Positions 42,875-51,442 of a stretch of 62,189 bases of DNA are shown here, piece after piece. Every line of letters begins with the position of its first letter. The first letter of the stretch is position 1. Position numbers and translations under genes: made by a program. Under the pieces are notes generated by a model that saw only the letters and a list, made by a program, of their open reading frames with translations, had not been told where the DNA came from and did not search any database. This DNA is from CAVUPF01 sp963777915 (lineage in GTDB: Bacteria; Actinomycetota; Thermoleophilia; Solirubrobacterales; 70-9): assembly GCA_963777915.1 (NCBI GenBank), contig CAVZSH010000001.1:1-62189 (forward strand), written 5' to 3'.

Positions 42875-43121
42875 TCGCCGGCGACCTGTCGTGGCCCGAG
42901 CAGCCACGGCTCCCCGTGCGTCTCCTTTCCTCTCTCCTACCACGCGAGGAGTGCCCCAGGCGGTTTTGCATCTGGCGGGACGCTTCGACTGCATCTGGGC
43001 GACCCTCGCGTGCCTCAGCGCGACGCCCCGCACAGACCTTGGCGATTGGCTAGAGAGCGCCGCTGGGGGCGTGTGCATCTGGATTGCGTCGGGGTTCGAA
43101 CTCGCGCGTCCGCCCGCCCGC
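42875..43121. other. Non-coding, probably decayed sequence after vapC
   Basis: No supported gene. It holds several short copies of a GCATCTGG word, one within the 20-nt repeat at 43075-43094, and reads as decayed accessory DNA. Confidence 0.4.
43075..43094 (+). repeat. 20-nt direct repeat, copy 2 (right of vapBC)
   Basis: Partner of 42072-42091. Just after it stands GGTTCGAAC, which resembles a tRNA T-loop but has no matching stem. Confidence 0.45.
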
Positions 43122-43391
43122 TCAAACCGCCGCGAGAGCGGGCGCGAGATCATCGGCGCTCGCCTCGATCGGCTCCGGGATCGTGACAAGCAGGTTGCCG
43201 TCGCGATCAAGGATGCGGCGGGGGCCGAGAACCGTCAGAGGGGAAGTGGGCGTAAGGTCGGCGTCGACGCGGACGACTGCGTTTCGTCCCGAGCGGGCGC
43301 CTCGTCGCGGCGCGCCATGTGCCTGCTTTTGGCGAATAGCGAGTGTTTCAAGGACCGCTGAATGTTGCGAATCGCAGCGCTTCCTCGAAGA
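43122..43391 (-). pseudogene. Startless open frame downstream of the hydrolase remnant
   Basis: An open minus-strand frame of 89 codons with no ATG, GTG or TTG before its stop. Its C-terminal half has coding character: RSGRNAVVRVDADLTPTSPL, then LGPRRILDRDGNLLVTIPEP and DDLAPALAAV. It overlaps the end of the hydrolase pseudogene in another frame. I read it as the 3' remnant of a gene whose beginning was lost. The family is not recognised. Confidence 0.4.
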
Positions 43392-44200
43392 TCAGAAGCA
43401 GGCCGATCTGCTCGACGCCTGGTACCACCGTTACCGGCGGGTCTCCGCCGAGCAGTTCGGCGACGCGACGGGCGTGCGACGGCGGGTGCATCCGGTCGAA
43501 CTCACCAGTCCAGAGGGAGGCGCGGACCGCCCCGGGCGTGATACCCCACGGCTTGCAGAGGATCCGGACCTCCTCGATGAACCCGTTTGGGTTCGCAAAC
43601 AGCTCCCCGGTCGTCTGTACGAACAGTTCCTTGACCCACGAGATCTGGACGACCTCCGCGTCCGGCCCCTTGAACAGTGCCATCGCTGAATCTGGCAGCT
43701 TCTTGTACTGCTGCTTGAAGCCCGCCCGCAGCAGAAACGGCGCGCGCCGGGACATGAACGCCGCCATCTTCATATCCTTCCCGGCCGCGCGCCACTGGGC
43801 CTTCTCCGCGAGCGGCGCAATAGCTCCGAGCAGCGAGTGTGCGATGACCCGCTCTGGAACCGCACCGGCAACGGCGATCCCGTAGGGGGTCCCGCCGGAT
43901 TGCGTCACGATCCCGAAGCGGTCAACGCCCAAGGCGTCCATCAGGGCGAGATGGTCGGCGGGCCAATCGGCGACCGTGCGACCTGGTTTCGGCGTGCTGC
44001 CGTGACAACCCGGACGGTCCGGGATCACGAGCCGGATCCCAAGTTCGCGCGCGGTTGCGGCGAGCGCCCGCCCGAGCCCGCGGCTACATGGACCAGTCAA
44101 GCACGGTCACGACCGGCCCGCTGTCGGCGCCCGCGAGCAGGTACGAGAGCGTGCGCCCATCGGGCAGTGTGATGTGTGTGTTCGACTCGGATTGTGACAT
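43348..44200 (-). pseudogene. Alpha/beta hydrolase, frameshifted and missing the catalytic His
   Basis: The N-terminus MSQSESNTHITLPDGRTLSY and the rest (IRLVIPDRPGCHGSTPKPGR, nucleophile IVTQSGGTPYG, acid LWTGEFDRMHPP) form an alpha/beta hydrolase of about 283 residues. One extra base at 44095 (T on the coding strand; VLDWSM-stop instead of VLDGPCSRG) separates them. The segment that should carry the catalytic His reads VVPGVEQIGLLLI, where relatives have a GH pair, so Gln replaces it. Two independent lesions point to a true pseudogene. It is divergent from the cupin gene. Confidence 0.75.
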
Positions 44201-44211
44201 GGTGTCGCAAT
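44191..44211. promoter_or_regulatory. Palindromic operator-like site over the hydrolase start
   Basis: ATTGTGACA and TGTCGCAAT flank a 3-bp centre, with 8 of 9 positions complementary. It covers the hydrolase ATG (44198-44200) and lies 35 bp before the cupin ATG, so a bound regulator could control both divergent genes. Size and symmetry fit a TetR- or MarR-type site; no such regulator gene is next to it. Confidence 0.5.
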
Positions 44212-44245
44212 AGGATTTCATCTGTGAGACACGAGGAGCCGTGAG

Positions 44246-44794
44246 ATGCCTGATAGTGCCGCAGCGACAGAGGCGGACCGTCAACTCGATTTCCATCCTG
44301 CTATGGGCGAGCGGTGGGAGATCACACGAAGCACCGAGGACACCTCCGGGGAGGTGTTCGAGTCGACGATTTGGTTCGACTCTCGGATGCCAGCGCCTCC
44401 CCCTCATCTGCATCCGAACAGCGAGGAGAGCTTCGAGGTGATCGAGGGGGCTATCGATGTCTTCAAAGCTGGGCAGTGGACGACGTTGCGCCCCGGCGCG
44501 ACGGCGACCGTCCCCCCCGGCGTGCCGCATACGTTTCGCAACGAGGCCGATGAGACGGCGAAGGTTGTCATCCGGATCCGGCCCGCAGGGAGGTCGGAGG
44601 CGTTCTTTCGTCACATGCATAAGTTGATCGGCGAGGGCAAAGTCAAGCGGCTCCCGCCGAAGGAGCCGCGGTCCGCGATCTACGCGGTGATGCTGTTCGA
44701 TGAGTACCCCGATTGGACTCGCCCGACCGGACCCATGAGCGGCGTCTTCAAGGCACTCGCGCTCGTCGGCAAGGCGCTTCGGTTCGAGCTCTAG
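44246..44794 (+). CDS. Cupin domain protein
   Basis: A 182-residue protein with one conserved cupin barrel. Motif 1 is HLHPNSEESFEVIEGAIDVF (metal His, His, Glu) and motif 2 GATATVPPGVPHTFRNEADE (final His), so a metal site looks complete. The C-terminal third (RSAIYAVMLFDEYPDWTRPT) is helical and may cover the barrel. Possibly a small-molecule dioxygenase or isomerase. Divergent from the hydrolase pseudogene with a shared palindrome. Confidence 0.85.
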   Translation: MPDSAAATEADRQLDFHPAMGERWEITRSTEDTSGEVFESTIWFDSRMPAPPPHLHPNSEESFEVIEGAIDVFKAGQWTTLRPGATATVPPGVPHTFRNEADETAKVVIRIRPAGRSEAFFRHMHKLIGEGKVKRLPPKEPRSAIYAVMLFDEYPDWTRPTGPMSGVFKALALVGKALRFEL

Positions 44795-45132
44795 CTCGAC
44801 CACCTCTTCGCGACGGACGGAGTAACGCATCCTCATCAGAGCACGGGTCGGCTCCGGGCGGTCGGCGCACCCGCTCGTCGTCCAATGCAGGAGCGTGAGC
44901 GGCGTCGCCTACGCGCTCGCAACCACGCGAATGCGAGAGCGCGCACAAAGATGACCGGCGCAGGCGCTCCTCGTCAAGTGGCGCCAATCTACTGCCCGAG
45001 GTAAGGGGGGCGTCAGGCGCGCGGGGTGCCGCGACTACACCTGAGACTCGAGGCGCTGCGTGTATCCCCAATACCCCGCTCGCTCTTGCCACCGCCCGCG
45101 CTCGTGGACAGCCGCGAAGCCGCTCTTGAGCC
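44795..45132. other. Non-coding stretch between cupin and cyclase genes
   Basis: No gene supported; the frames are short and Arg/Ser-rich in the manner of non-coding GC-rich DNA. It could hold terminators for the two converging genes, but I see no clear hairpin. Confidence 0.4.
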
Positions 45133-48100
45133 TCAGCCGACTAGCATCAGCTTCTGCCGCGTGCGCTCAATGAAGGGCAGCTCGGTACGTGCCCCCGTCG
45201 CATCGACTGCCGCAATCGCGTTCTCGAGTGCCCGCTGAGCGGTCGCTATCTTCTGCGGGTTCTCGGAGGCCAGCAGAGCCTCGGCCAGGACCCGATAACA
45301 GGTGGGGAGATGGGCCGCGTTGCCGCGTTGCAACGCGAGCGCAACCCCCTTCTCGCCCGCCTCCAAAGCCCTCGCATGATCACCGGCGCGCAGGAGAGCC
45401 TCCGAGAACCCCGCCACTCGCCACGCCTCGAGTTCAAGTCCCGTGCGCGCCTCGCGGGCTAGCGATAACGAGCGCTCCATCGCGGCTATCGCATCGTCGG
45501 TCTCGCCGAGCATCATATGGGCGTATCCCAAATAGTAAAGCGACCAAACGCGGGAGAAGGGGGAGCCGATGCGCTCGGCAATCTCGTCTGAGTGGGTCGC
45601 ATGGGCGAGCACGGACTCTGTCTGGCCTGTGTAGCGCGCCACGAAGACGTAAGTCATTTCCGTCCAGCCTTGGACCTCGAGGTCCCCCTGCTCCTGGGCG
45701 ATCTGCAGAGCACGGTCGAGCTGTATTGCTGACTCCTCAAGTCGCCCCATCCAGGATAGAAGTTGTCCCTTCTGCATCACGCACCACGCGTAGGGACAGG
45801 CCAAGACGATCCCGCCTCCTAGCGTCGGGTTCTCGGTGCCCAGCGCGATCAATTCCTCGGCCAGTGTGAGCGCCTCGCCCAGTCGTCCAAGCACAAACCG
45901 CGAATAAATCGGAATGGGGGTCGCCAAGCGCAATGCGGGGTCGCCGATCTCGATGTTCAGGCGGTTCACCTCCTCGCTGAGCTTGCCGCACTCCTGGGTG
46001 TGTCCCGATACGCCGCGCACGTTCGCGTAGATCCCGGTGATCAACAGTAGGTTGACGCGGTCGCCACTGCGCTCCGCTAGCTCCTTGCCGGCGCTGTAGT
46101 GGGCAACTGCTTCTTGCTCTGTGATCCCCAGGCGCCAGCCGTAGTCCAGCTGGCGGACATGGGAGAGAAGTGCGAGCGCCATCGTCTCGGCTGAGTCGGG
46201 CAGGGACTCAACCAGCTCGCCGACCTTGCGCCAGTGCGAAAGCGCCTGGGAGATGTCGCTGGCCCCTACCCACGCGGCGGCGCGGCTGGTGAAGCGCGCT
46301 GCGGCAAGCTGATCCCCGGCGGCCTCGTAATGTTTGGCCGCCAGCGCGGCGAGCTCGTCCAACCTCTCCGGATAGAGCCGCTCGATCGCGACCGCCACCT
46401 GCCGGTGGACGTGCCGGCGCCGGTCGCTCAGCTGAGAGCGGTACGCGACCTCCTGGGTGAGCGGGTGCCTGAAGGCGTACGCGACGCCAGACTCGCCCAT
46501 CCGCTCAACTAGCAGCTCAGCTGAGACGAGAGAGCCGAGCGCGTCGTTCAGCTCGCTGTCGGAGAGGCCCGAGATCGCGCGCAGAACCGCCTCCTCGAGC
46601 TCATAACCGATCACCGAGGCGACCTGCAGCAGACCCTTCTCGCGTTCCCTCAGTCGATCGATGCGCGCGGCCAGCGTCGCCTGCACGGTCGCCGGCAGCA
46701 CGACCTCCTCAAGCGTTCGCCCAAGCCGGTATGAGCCGCGCTCGCCGACCAGGTTGCCTGACTCGGCCAGCGCCGCAACCAGCTCCTCGCAGAAGAACGG
46801 GTTGCCCACCGCGCGTGCGGCGATCAGCTCGGGCAGTCCGTCAAGCGAGCGATCCTGGCCCAGGAGGCTCCCGAGCAGCTCCCTTACCGCGCGCGGTCCA
46901 AGCGGACGCAACGCGAGCTGCTCACAATGGGAGCCCCGCAAGACCTCGGCCGCATACTCGGGACGGTAGGTAAGGATCAGCAGAGTGCGCGTCCCGGCGA
47001 CGGCGCGCACGAACTCTGCCAGGAACACTCCGCTCGCGTCATCGAGCCAGTGCAGATCCTCGATCAGCGTCACGGCGGTCCGGGCCCGACTGCGAGCATG
47101 CACGAAGCGGCGTACGATCGAGAGCAGCTGACGTTGGCGGGCCTCCGGATCGATCATTGCCGTCGGCTTCCCGGGGTCTCCCACGCCGAGGAAGTCGAAG
47201 GCGAGCGGCAGGTCCTTCTCGAAGGATCCGTCGAGTGCTCGAAGGCTCTCGGCTATCCGCCGGCGGGCGGTCGCGGCGTCGTCGCTCTCACCGACGCCGA
47301 TCGCGACGCGAAACAGCTCGAGTATGGGCAACAGCGGGACTTCGCGACCATGTGCGACTGCTTGCGTGCGCTGCACCAGGATCCCTTCGGAGGCGCAGCG
47401 CTCAGCGAACTCGTGTGCCAGGCGGCTCTTACCGACCCCCGGCTCACCCACGAGTGCCACGACCTGGCCGTCGCCCTCAACTGCGCGCTCAAGCGCCGCC
47501 TCAAGAGCCGTTTGCTCCCGCCCGCGTCCGACAAACGTAGAGAGGCCACCGCGCGCGCCCGCGGTCTCCACGCGATCGCGCAATCCAGCCTTCCCCACAA
47601 GCTCGAATACCTGCTGGGGAAAGCTCGAGCCCCGCACCTCGAACTCCCCCAGCTCGCGTAGGTCGAACTCGCCGGGTATCAGTGAGGCGGTTGCCGCGCT
47701 CAGCGCGGTGCAGCCTGCGGGAGCCAGCGACTCCATCCGCTGGGCCAGACCAACTGTGTGGCCGATCGCGGTGTAGCCCATCTGACCCTCGTCGCCGATC
47801 TCCCCAACGATCACCTCACCCGAGTTCAGTCCCAAACGAATCGACAGCTCTACGCCCTCATCGCCGAGATCGCGCACGAGTGGTGCGAGCGATCCGTGCA
47901 CCTGCAGCGCCGCAAGGCAGGCGCGACGCGCGTGATCCTCATGGGAGACCGGCGCCCCGAAGATCGCCATCACCCCGTCGCCAGTGAACTTGTCGATCGT
48001 GCCCTCGACCGAATGCACAGCCTCGGAGATGATCGCGAAGAACCGATCCAGCAGCCCGCGCCAGCGCTCGGGGTCGAGCGCCTCTGCGAGGTCCATTGAT

Positions 48101-48378
48101 CCCACGATGTCCACGAACATCACCGTCACCTGCTTGCGCTCGCCCTCGATCGGCTCCTGTATGGCAGCGCTCGTCTCGGCGAGCTCATCGTCTGGGCCCG
48201 CGGGCGTGTGCTGCACAGCGGCCTGCTCACCGACCGCCTGACCACAGCCATCGCAGAAGCGTGCAGTGGTGCTCAGCTCGGTGCCACAGGAGGGGCAAAC
48301 AGGAGGGTGTGGCGCACCGCAGGCCTCACAGAAGCGTGCCCCCGCTCGGTTCTCATGACCGCAACTAAGGCAATCCAC
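45133..48378 (-). CDS. Zinc-ribbon / class III cyclase / AAA ATPase / TPR signalling protein
   Basis: A 1081-residue multidomain protein. Two zinc ribbons (CLSCGHENRAGARFCEACG and CPSCGTELSTTARFCDGCG) are followed by a class III nucleotide cyclase domain (VTVMFVDIVGSMDLAEALDP, FTGDGVMAIFGAPVSHEDHA, residues about 85-260). Next come an AAA/STAND ATPase with Walker A VALVGEPGVGKSRLAHEF, and TPR-like helical repeats to the C-terminus. No LuxR DNA-binding domain is present. The two metal aspartates of the cyclase are present, so cAMP or cGMP synthesis is possible. Expected to link a protein or ligand signal to second-messenger output. Confidence 0.9.
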   Translation of the reverse strand: MDCLSCGHENRAGARFCEACGAPHPPVCPSCGTELSTTARFCDGCGQAVGEQAAVQHTPAGPDDELAETSAAIQEPIEGERKQVTVMFVDIVGSMDLAEALDPERWRGLLDRFFAIISEAVHSVEGTIDKFTGDGVMAIFGAPVSHEDHARRACLAALQVHGSLAPLVRDLGDEGVELSIRLGLNSGEVIVGEIGDEGQMGYTAIGHTVGLAQRMESLAPAGCTALSAATASLIPGEFDLRELGEFEVRGSSFPQQVFELVGKAGLRDRVETAGARGGLSTFVGRGREQTALEAALERAVEGDGQVVALVGEPGVGKSRLAHEFAERCASEGILVQRTQAVAHGREVPLLPILELFRVAIGVGESDDAATARRRIAESLRALDGSFEKDLPLAFDFLGVGDPGKPTAMIDPEARQRQLLSIVRRFVHARSRARTAVTLIEDLHWLDDASGVFLAEFVRAVAGTRTLLILTYRPEYAAEVLRGSHCEQLALRPLGPRAVRELLGSLLGQDRSLDGLPELIAARAVGNPFFCEELVAALAESGNLVGERGSYRLGRTLEEVVLPATVQATLAARIDRLREREKGLLQVASVIGYELEEAVLRAISGLSDSELNDALGSLVSAELLVERMGESGVAYAFRHPLTQEVAYRSQLSDRRRHVHRQVAVAIERLYPERLDELAALAAKHYEAAGDQLAAARFTSRAAAWVGASDISQALSHWRKVGELVESLPDSAETMALALLSHVRQLDYGWRLGITEQEAVAHYSAGKELAERSGDRVNLLLITGIYANVRGVSGHTQECGKLSEEVNRLNIEIGDPALRLATPIPIYSRFVLGRLGEALTLAEELIALGTENPTLGGGIVLACPYAWCVMQKGQLLSWMGRLEESAIQLDRALQIAQEQGDLEVQGWTEMTYVFVARYTGQTESVLAHATHSDEIAERIGSPFSRVWSLYYLGYAHMMLGETDDAIAAMERSLSLAREARTGLELEAWRVAGFSEALLRAGDHARALEAGEKGVALALQRGNAAHLPTCYRVLAEALLASENPQKIATAQRALENAIAAVDATGARTELPFIERTRQKLMLVG

Positions 48379-48679
48379 AGTTCATCCGTCGTACGAGCTT
48401 GGGCCGCATTTCACAGCGTCTCAATCATTGCAGCCATGCCTGCCACAAGATGTCATCCGCTCCCGAGGCGACGAGCAAAGTGTTGTCCGAGTATCGCGCG
48501 CACCCGCATCGCGTCAAACGCGAGCGTTTCGGAGGACGACCAGTTCGCTCCTGCTAAGGACGAAGAGGAGGGACGCGACCGACATCGTGGCGCTCCCGAT
48601 AGCGCGCGCGAAAGAGGTTGCGTTCTATCTGGAGCGTCACACAGTTGGACGCCTTTGGCCTCAGCCCTTTAGTCGGATG
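48379..48679. other. Non-coding stretch upstream of the cyclase gene
   Basis: No gene recognised. It should contain the promoter of the minus-strand cyclase gene, but I cannot pick a convincing -10/-35 pair. Confidence 0.4.
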
Positions 48680-48958
48680 TCACTCGGGCTGGTCTTCGTG
48701 CAGACCGCCGCGCACATCGGCCTCGTCCAGACGGCGCATGAGCATGCTCGCGAAGGCAAGGGTCTCAAGGGCCTCCTCGGCATCAAGCGCCTTGAACTGC
48801 TCATGTGCATCTGGGTTGCGGATTCCCTATACCGCGCCCATGAACATAAACCGAAACCCGGTCTGGATGTTCCTACCAGTCTCGGTTGAGAGGTCGCCGA
48901 GGACGATCTCCCCGGCCGCGATCGCGCCCGCGGTCGCGTGATCCGCAACCCCGCGCAT
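48680..48958 (-). pseudogene. HEPN-like (TIGR02391/Ymh-type) gene remnant with in-frame TAG
   Basis: One frame reads MRGVADHATAGAIAAGEIVL and TGRNIQTGFRFMFMGAV, then a TAG (48827-48829), then GIRNPDAHEQFKALDAEEAL and ASMLMRRLDEADV. The RNPDAHE run is an Rx4H motif of HEPN RNases, and the whole resembles the C-terminal part of a prophage/plasmid-associated hypothetical family. The N-terminal half is missing and the remnant lies 62 bp from tRNA-Pro. I read it as a decayed element-borne defence or toxin-like gene. Amber readthrough is possible but less likely. Confidence 0.6.
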
Positions 48959-49019
48959 CGCACTCGACGGCTTGGCTCTGTGCGGGGCTTTGCGGGGGCA
49001 CGCGGATATATAGATCCAA

Positions 49020-49093
49020 TCGGGGCGCCCGGATTCGAACCGGGGACCTCGGCCACCCAAAGGCCGCGCGCTACCAGGCTGCGCCACGCCCCG
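49020..49093 (-). tRNA. tRNA-Pro (anticodon TGG)
   Basis: A 74-nt cloverleaf on the minus strand. The acceptor CGGGGCG pairs with CGCCCCG and the discriminator is A. The D arm is GCGCAGCCTGGTAGCGC, the anticodon stem CGGCC/GGCCG closes loop TTTGGGT, and the T arm is CCCGGTTCGAATCCGGG. No encoded CCA. Confidence 0.97.
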
Positions 49094-49167
49094 AAGCGCT
49101 CAGTCTAGAGCCGCTCCGGGCGCTGTACCGAACCGGCCCTGGAGGACAACCGCTAGCTTTCGCGGGA

Positions 49168-50448
49168 ATGGCCGACGTGCGACCGTTCAACGCCCTCCAC
49201 TACGACCTCGGCGTGGTCGGATCGCTGCAGGACGTCGCGTCGCCTCCTTATGACGTGATCGACGCTGATCTGCGGGCGGAGCTACTCGAGCGCTCGCCCT
49301 ACAACGCTGTCGCAATCGATCTGCCAAAGCCCTACGGCGCGCGCGGCCCGCAGGAGACCGGCGGCGACCCATATGCGCAGGCCGCCGAGACGATCGAGGC
49401 CTGGCGCAAGGCCGCCGCTCTGGTCGAGGACCCCGAGCCGGCGATCTGGGCGCTGACCCAGGACTACACCGCGCCAGACGGATCGGCCCACACCCGCCAC
49501 GGCATCCTTGTCCGCGTCCTGGTCGAAGACTACGGCGCCGGCAAGGTCCGCCCCCACGAGCGGACGCTGCCCGGCCCCAAGCAGGACCGCCTCGAACTGA
49601 CCCGCGCCACCCACCTCAACCTCTCGCCGATCTTCTCGCTCAGCACCGAGGATGCCTGGCCGCTGGTCGAGCCGGCGATCCAGGGCGAGCCCTGGGGCGA
49701 GGTCAGCGATGAAAGCGGCACCGTCAACCGCGTCTGGCGGGTCAGCGACCCGGCGATCCACGCCGCGGTGGCGGAGCGACTCGCCGATGCCGAGCTGCTG
49801 ATCGCCGACGGCCACCACCGCTATGAGACCGCACGCGCCTACCGCGATGAGCTCGGCGGCGAGGGGGCCCACAACTACACCCTGATGGCGCTAACCGGAC
49901 TCGGCGATCCGGGCCTCACCGTCTATCCCACCCACCGCCTCCTCTCCGGCTTCGCCGGGGATCCCGAGCGCCAGCAGCGTCTCGGCAGTGGCCTGCGCGA
50001 GCTGTTCGACGTGGCCGAGATAGACACCGCCGACCTCGACCCCACCGCGGAGCAAGGGATCGGCGTCTTCGGCCTCTTCGACACCTTCCACAAACGCGCC
50101 TTTCGGCTGCGGTTAAAAGAAACGGCCGAGCTGGACCGCCGCCTCAATGGCAAGCCGGAGAGCTACCGCCGCCTCGACGCGGCGATCCTCGAGACGCTGG
50201 TGCTGAAGGGCCTCGCGGGGATGAGCGAGGAGGACATCGCCGCCAAGCGCGGCATCGGCTACGCGAAGAGCGTGCCGGACGCGCTGGCCCTGCTCGAGGA
50301 GGGCTCCTATGACGTCGCCTTCCTCCTGCGGCCAATCCCGGTCGATCAAGTCCGCGCGGTCGCCGAGACCGACGAGAACATGCCGCCGAAGTCGACCTAC
50401 TTCTTCCCCAAGGTGATGACGGGGCTGGTCTTCAACCCGCTCGACTGA
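49168..50448 (+). CDS. DUF1015 family protein
   Basis: A 426-residue protein of a widespread family of unknown function. The opening MADVRPFNALHYDLGVVGSL and VASPPYDVIDADLRAELLER, the central LLIADGHHRYETARAYRDEL with the HHR motif, and the C-terminal MPPKSTYFFPKVMTGLVFNP are diagnostic. Relatives are sometimes linked to serine or phospho-metabolite metabolism, but no function is settled. ATG at 49168 is chosen; upstream frame sequence is tRNA. Confidence 0.92.
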   Translation: MADVRPFNALHYDLGVVGSLQDVASPPYDVIDADLRAELLERSPYNAVAIDLPKPYGARGPQETGGDPYAQAAETIEAWRKAAALVEDPEPAIWALTQDYTAPDGSAHTRHGILVRVLVEDYGAGKVRPHERTLPGPKQDRLELTRATHLNLSPIFSLSTEDAWPLVEPAIQGEPWGEVSDESGTVNRVWRVSDPAIHAAVAERLADAELLIADGHHRYETARAYRDELGGEGAHNYTLMALTGLGDPGLTVYPTHRLLSGFAGDPERQQRLGSGLRELFDVAEIDTADLDPTAEQGIGVFGLFDTFHKRAFRLRLKETAELDRRLNGKPESYRRLDAAILETLVLKGLAGMSEEDIAAKRGIGYAKSVPDALALLEEGSYDVAFLLRPIPVDQVRAVAETDENMPPKSTYFFPKVMTGLVFNPLD

Positions 50449-50471
50449 GGCCCGCGGCGTAGGATCGAGCC

Positions 50472-51038
50472 GTGGTCAAGATCTACACCAAGAAGGGCGA
50501 CGACGGGACTACATCCCTTTGGTACGGCGGGCGCGTCCCCAAGCACCACGGACGCACCGAGGCCTACGGCTCGCTCGATGAGGCCTGCTCAGAGCTGGGA
50601 GTCGCCCGCGCCCTTTGCGGGTCCGGCGAGGCGGAGCTGGCCGCCGACATCCTCCGCCTCCAGGACGACATCTTTGTCGCCGGGGCGGAGCTGGCGACTG
50701 CGCCGGCGGCGGCGGAGCGGCTCGAAGACGGGATCAGCCGCGTCACCGATCAGATGGTCGGCGCCATCGAGGAGCGGATCGACCGCTACATGTCGCAGGT
50801 CGAGCTGCCGCCCCAGTTCGTGATCCCGGGCGGCAACCAGCTCTCCGCCCAGCTCAACGTCGCCCGCACCGCGATCCGCCGCGCCGAGCGGGCAATCGCC
50901 GCCCTGGCCGAGGCCGGAGAGCTGGCGAGCGAGACCGTGATCCACCTCATCAACCGCGCCTCTGACCTCGCCTACGCAATGGCCCGCTTCGCCGACGTCG
51001 ATGACCCGGCGCTGTTCGAGGGCCGGCACAGAGGCTAG
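50472..51038 (+). CDS. Cob(I)alamin adenosyltransferase (PduO type)
   Basis: Transfers adenosyl from ATP to cob(I)alamin to make coenzyme B12. The 188-residue helical-bundle protein has the N-terminal ATP motif VKIYTKKGDDGTTSLWYGGR, EAYGSLDEACSELGVARAL, and the C-terminal signature PGGNQLSAQLNVARTAIRRA with RAERAIAAL. GTG start, 23 bp after the DUF1015 gene and 5 bp before the OsmC gene, so a common transcript is likely. No B12-dependent mutase is seen in this window. Confidence 0.95.
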   Translation: MVKIYTKKGDDGTTSLWYGGRVPKHHGRTEAYGSLDEACSELGVARALCGSGEAELAADILRLQDDIFVAGAELATAPAAAERLEDGISRVTDQMVGAIEERIDRYMSQVELPPQFVIPGGNQLSAQLNVARTAIRRAERAIAALAEAGELASETVIHLINRASDLAYAMARFADVDDPALFEGRHRG

Positions 51039-51043
51039 CCCGC

Positions 51044-51442
51044 GTGAAGGTCATCGCCCGCCGCCGCGAGGGCTTCGCCCATGACGTGGAGATCGAAGGC
51101 GGGCACAATGTCATCGTCGACGAGCCTGCAGAGGCCGGCGGCACCGACGCCGGCCCCTCCCCCACCCGCCTGCTCGCCGCCAGCCTCGCGGCCTGCACCG
51201 CGATAACGATTGAGACCTACGCCGAGCGCAAAGGCTGGCGGATCGGTGCCGTCGAGGTGAATGTCGAGGTCGACTACGAGGGAGCGACGCCGAGCGCGTT
51301 CGCTGTGTCCCTGCGCCTCCCGGCAGAACTGAGCGAGGAGCAGAGAGAGAGCCTGGTCGCAATCGCGCGTAAATGCCCGGTCCACAATGCCCTGGCCAGC
51401 GCGACACCGGTCACGGTCGCCCACCGAGTCGAGTCTCTCTAG
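51044..51442 (+). CDS. OsmC family peroxiredoxin-like protein
   Basis: A 132-residue OsmC/Ohr-fold protein. The two redox cysteines are in LLAASLAACTAITIETYAER and ARKCPVHNALASATPV, as expected for organic hydroperoxide reductases of the YhfA/OsmC subgroup. GTG start; the stop is adjacent to the SDR start, forming part of a tightly packed run from 50472 to 52824. Confidence 0.9.
   Translation: MKVIARRREGFAHDVEIEGGHNVIVDEPAEAGGTDAGPSPTRLLAASLAACTAITIETYAERKGWRIGAVEVNVEVDYEGATPSAFAVSLRLPAELSEEQRESLVAIARKCPVHNALASATPVTVAHRVESL

Noticed and set aside
43085..43105. GGTTCGAAC as a tRNA T-loop or attachment site
   Set aside because: Flanking bases do not form the 5-bp T stem and no acceptor arm follows.
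44795..45132. Possible gene between cupin and cyclase
   Set aside because: Only short Arg/Ser-rich frames without starts or motifs.
50472..51038. Cobalamin riboswitch upstream of the adenosyltransferase
   Set aside because: The gap to DUF1015 is only 23 bp, too short for an aptamer.
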